In this document: piece by piece, positions 62,299-64,000 of the stretch
How the letters are laid out: each line of letters starts with the position of its first letter
Numbering within the stretch: the first letter of the stretch is position 1
NCBI GenBank assembly: GCA_018819175.1
Contig: JAHJQQ010000011.1
Span: forward strand, 62,001-126,000
Origin: Gammaproteobacteria bacterium
GTDB taxonomy: Bacteria > Pseudomonadota > Gammaproteobacteria > Thiohalobacterales > Thiohalobacteraceae
DNA: 64,000 nucleotides
Reading direction: 5' to 3'
The notes under the pieces: model-generated
Told to the model about the DNA's origin: nothing
Database searches by the model: none
The model's input: only the letters and a program-made list of their open reading frames with translations
Position numbers and translations under genes: made by a program

Positions 62299-62388
62299 AT
62301 GTTCACCTTTGAAAACTTCTCGCTCACAATCATTATCACCTTGATTGTCATTGCCTGGCTGAGTTTTTTCTCAGTAATTCTGGCCTAA
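62299..62388 (+). CDS. Candidate 29-aa single-helix membrane peptide
   Basis: MFTFENFSLTIIITLIVIAW then LSFFSVILA: almost entirely one hydrophobic helix. AGGTG lies about nine bases before the ATG. It lies 47 bases after ccoS and 12 bases before a 22-bp palindrome, so it would be the last gene of the cco unit. CcoM of Pseudomonas stutzeri is a similarly tiny oxidase subunit, but no sequence relation is claimed. Confidence 0.45.
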   Translation: MFTFENFSLTIIITLIVIAWLSFFSVILA

Positions 62389-62400
62389 GCAGGAGCGGAA

Positions 62401-62447
62401 GCACTAACGCAAACGGCCTCCCACTGGGAGGCCGTTTGCGTTAGTGC
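62401..62447. terminator. 22-bp perfect palindrome, likely bidirectional terminator
   Basis: The arms at 62401-62422 and 62426-62447 are exact complements around ACT. It lies between the rightward cco cluster and leftward rpoH (stop at 62463). T-runs are weak on both sides, so the terminator call rests on stem length and the convergent position. Confidence 0.65.
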
Positions 62448-62462
62448 CGGTTGAGAACCTGC

Positions 62463-63329
62463 TTAGCTGGCGAGTGCCGCCTTGAGTTTCTTCATGGCGT
62501 TGTTTTCCAGCTGCCGTATACGTTCCGCCGAAACCTGATAGCGGTCGGCCAGGGTCTGCAGCGTGGCCTTGTCGTCCGTCAGCCAGCGTGCCGCGACGAT
62601 ATCCCGGCTGCGCTCATCCAGCTGCCCCATCGCATCCTGTAAGGCATCCGTGTTATGGGTTTCCCAGTCGGTGGCTTCCAGGATCTGGGCGGGATCCATG
62701 CGTGCATCCTGCAGATAGGCAGCAGGAGAGAAGGTGCGCTCGTCATCGTCATCATCGGATGATAAATCGAAGGCCACATCCTGTCCGCTCAGGCGGGATT
62801 CCATTTCCAGTACGGTTTCCGGTTTGACGCCCAGGTCCTTGGCGACGGCGGCGACCTCGTCACTGTTCAGCCAGCCGAGGCGTTTCTTGGCGCCGCGCAG
62901 GTTGAAGAACAGTTTGCGCTGCGCCTTGGTGGTCGCGACTTTGACAATGCGCCAGTTGCGCAGAATGAATTCATGGATTTCGGCCCGGACCCAGTGCACG
63001 GCGAATGACACCAGGCGCACGCCGACAGTGGGGTCGAAACGCTTCACCGCCTTCATCAGGCCGATATTGCCTTCCTGGATCAGGTCGCTGAGCGGCAGGC
63101 CGTAGCCGCTGTAGCCGCGTGCGACATGCACGACAAAGCGCAGGTGCGAGAGCACCAACCGACGCGCCGCGTCCAGATCGTTGTCGCGTCGCAGGCGTAC
63201 CGCAAGTTCCTGTTCTTCCTCCGCGCTCAGGACAGCGATACTGTTGGCGGCTTGAATATAGCCGTTCAGATCGCCGCTGGTCAGGGCGAAAGTGGGGTCT
63301 GGATAGGTGCGAACCAACGCGCTGCTCAT
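62463..63329 (-). CDS. rpoH: RNA polymerase heat-shock sigma factor RpoH (sigma-32)
   Basis: 288 residues from ATG 63329 (MSSALVRTYPD), with AGGAAG about seven bases upstream; the frame is open to 63353. Region 2 (LRFVVHVARGYSGYGLPLSDLIQEGNIGLM broken by length; key part DLIQEGNIGLMKAVKRFDP), the RpoH box QRKLFFNLRGAKKRL specific to sigma-32, and region 4 (LADRYQVSAERIRQLENNAM). An acidic run SSDDDDDERT lies in the middle. Confidence 0.96.
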   Translation of the reverse strand: MSSALVRTYPDPTFALTSGDLNGYIQAANSIAVLSAEEEQELAVRLRRDNDLDAARRLVLSHLRFVVHVARGYSGYGLPLSDLIQEGNIGLMKAVKRFDPTVGVRLVSFAVHWVRAEIHEFILRNWRIVKVATTKAQRKLFFNLRGAKKRLGWLNSDEVAAVAKDLGVKPETVLEMESRLSGQDVAFDLSSDDDDDERTFSPAAYLQDARMDPAQILEATDWETHNTDALQDAMGQLDERSRDIVAARWLTDDKATLQTLADRYQVSAERIRQLENNAMKKLKAALAS

Positions 63330-63372
63330 TACCGGTCTTCCTCCAAGAAACATGCCCCCTCGGGCGCATTAA

Positions 63373-63415
63373 ATACTAGCACTCGATCCACCTGAGTGCC
63401 AATTTGGAGTGCCAA
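63373..63415 (-). promoter_or_regulatory. rpoH promoter overlapped by a CIRCE (HrcA) element
   Basis: On the complement, TTGGCACTC-N9-GAGTGCTAG (63402-63376) matches the CIRCE consensus TTAGCACTC-N9-GAGTGCTAA at 16 of 18 positions. Its first half contains a -35 TTGGCA and, 18 bases on, a -10 TAGTAT (63378-63373). A further half-site TTGGCACTC lies just upstream (63415-63407). The -10 is about 44 bases before the rpoH ATG. Confidence 0.75.
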
Positions 63416-63456
63416 TCAATGGATAAGTTCCTTGAGCCTACTGAGTGATATGGGAT

Positions 63457-64000
63457 TCAGGCACAGACTTGATTACGGCCGCGTGCCTTGGCGGCGTAGA
63501 GGGCGCGGTCGGCCAGGGTCAGCAGCTGGGTGAGGCTGGGCGTGGTTAGCGAGGCGGTTGAGGCGAGGCCGATGCTGATAGTTATGGGATATCCCGCGGG
63601 ACGGAGCGATTCCACCTGGGCGCGCAGCGATTCCGCGCGCCGGTGTGCCTCGTCGGGGCCGCAGCGCGGGATGAGTACCGCAAACTCCTCGCCCCCGAAG
63701 CGGATGACCAGGGTGTCATCGCGCAGATTGCTGATGAGTAGCCGGCCAAGCTCTTCGAGAATCCGATCTCCGGTTATATGGCCGTAATTGTCGTTGATCT
63801 TCTTGAAATGGTCGATATCTAACAGCATTGCCGCAACCGGCTGCTTGCGTCGATCGGCGATAAACTGCTCGCCGTTATCCAACAAATAGCGTTTGTTCCG
63901 GACGCCGGTCAGGCTATCGGTGATCGCCAGTTGATGCATTTCTTCCGTCTGGGCCTTGAGGGCATTGAACTGCTGTTTGATCAGGAGCAGGGAACGAATC
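63457..64000 (-). CDS. GGDEF diguanylate cyclase, N-terminus cut by window edge
   Basis: The C-terminal 180 or so residues are visible; the frame is open through the right edge (upstream residues include FNALKAQTEEMHQLAITDSL, a coiled lead-in). Complete GGDEF core: DSLTGVRNKRYL, DIDHFKKINDNYGHITGDRIL with all nucleotide contacts, and IRFGGEEFAVLIPR. The product would make c-di-GMP. The RxxD inhibitory site is not present (RDDT). N-terminal sensor domain not visible. Confidence 0.9.
   Translation of the reverse strand, partial: IRSLLLIKQQFNALKAQTEEMHQLAITDSLTGVRNKRYLLDNGEQFIADRRKQPVAAMLLDIDHFKKINDNYGHITGDRILEELGRLLISNLRDDTLVIRFGGEEFAVLIPRCGPDEAHRRAESLRAQVESLRPAGYPITISIGLASTASLTTPSLTQLLTLADRALYAAKARGRNQVCA

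Noticed and set aside
1..64000. CRISPR arrays, tRNA, rRNA, intact transposases or prophage genes
   Set aside because: None seen on reading both strands; the repeats found are paired inverted units, not regularly spaced direct repeats.

Overview
This 64 kb window looks like a core-genome stretch from a free-living gammaproteobacterium of moderately high GC, possibly Chromatiales-like. The evidence is conserved gene order: pilMNOPQ-aroK-aroB-dgt-damX divergent from the PBP1A gene; hemW-rdgB-rph and yicC near gmk-rpoZ-spoT-ridA-recG-ubiA; a bioB-F-H-C-D operon; and a caa3 oxidase cluster followed by a cbb3 oxidase cluster. No rRNA, tRNA, CRISPR array, intact insertion sequence or prophage was seen.

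Layout. 1-12.7 kb: a leftward operon for the type IV pilus alignment complex and secretin (pilM to pilQ), the shikimate genes aroK and aroB, a dNTPase, a one-domain WGR protein and a DamX-like ATPase cut by the left edge. PBP1A and a nucleotidyltransferase-like protein diverge from it. 12.8-17.1 kb: malic enzyme, M48 lipoprotein protease, secreted thermonuclease, ribosomal protein L31 and a DUF3135 protein. 17.5-24.7 kb: rimO, a Rof-like Rho inhibitor, a CPXCG protein, hemW, rdgB, rph, a PP2C phosphatase/Ser-Thr kinase pair and yicC. 24.7-29.9 kb: five leftward genes (GT4 glycosyltransferase, flippase-like membrane protein, LamG lipoprotein, GMC oxidoreductase and a small exported partner) that split yicC from gmk and are the most accessory-looking part of the window. 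30-39.5 kb: gmk, rpoZ, spoT, ridA, recG, ubiA and a c-di-GMP protein. 39.6-45.5 kb: comF divergent from an unknown membrane gene plus bioBFHCD. 45.7-53.6 kb: aa3/caa3 oxidase subunits and assembly factors. 53.8-62.4 kb: cbb3 oxidase ccoNOQP and maturation genes ccoG, fixH, ccoI, ccoS. 62.4-64 kb: rpoH and a partial diguanylate cyclase.

How the parts work together. The two oxidase clusters give a low-affinity (caa3) and a high-affinity (cbb3) branch for respiration. The caa3 cluster encodes heme O synthase (ctaB) but not heme A synthase (ctaA), which usually lies exactly where an inverted repeat now sits. The biotin genes cover pimeloyl-ACP initiation to biotin except BioA, with a probable BirA operator in front. 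The rpoH promoter is overlapped by a near-consensus CIRCE element, suggesting that HrcA controls sigma-32.

The most unusual observations are: the rpoH CIRCE; a PAS-GGDEF-EAL protein whose GGDEF domain has lost exactly the 19 residues carrying its GTP-binding motif; several unrelated long inverted repeats in intergenic gaps (dgt/WGR, spoT/ridA, recG/ubiA, bioB/bioF, before ctaB); the yicC-gmk island; and two very small membrane peptides (37 and 29 aa) in the oxidase clusters. I did not find a complete system that I can defend as entirely new. All functional calls are from reading the sequence, without database searches.
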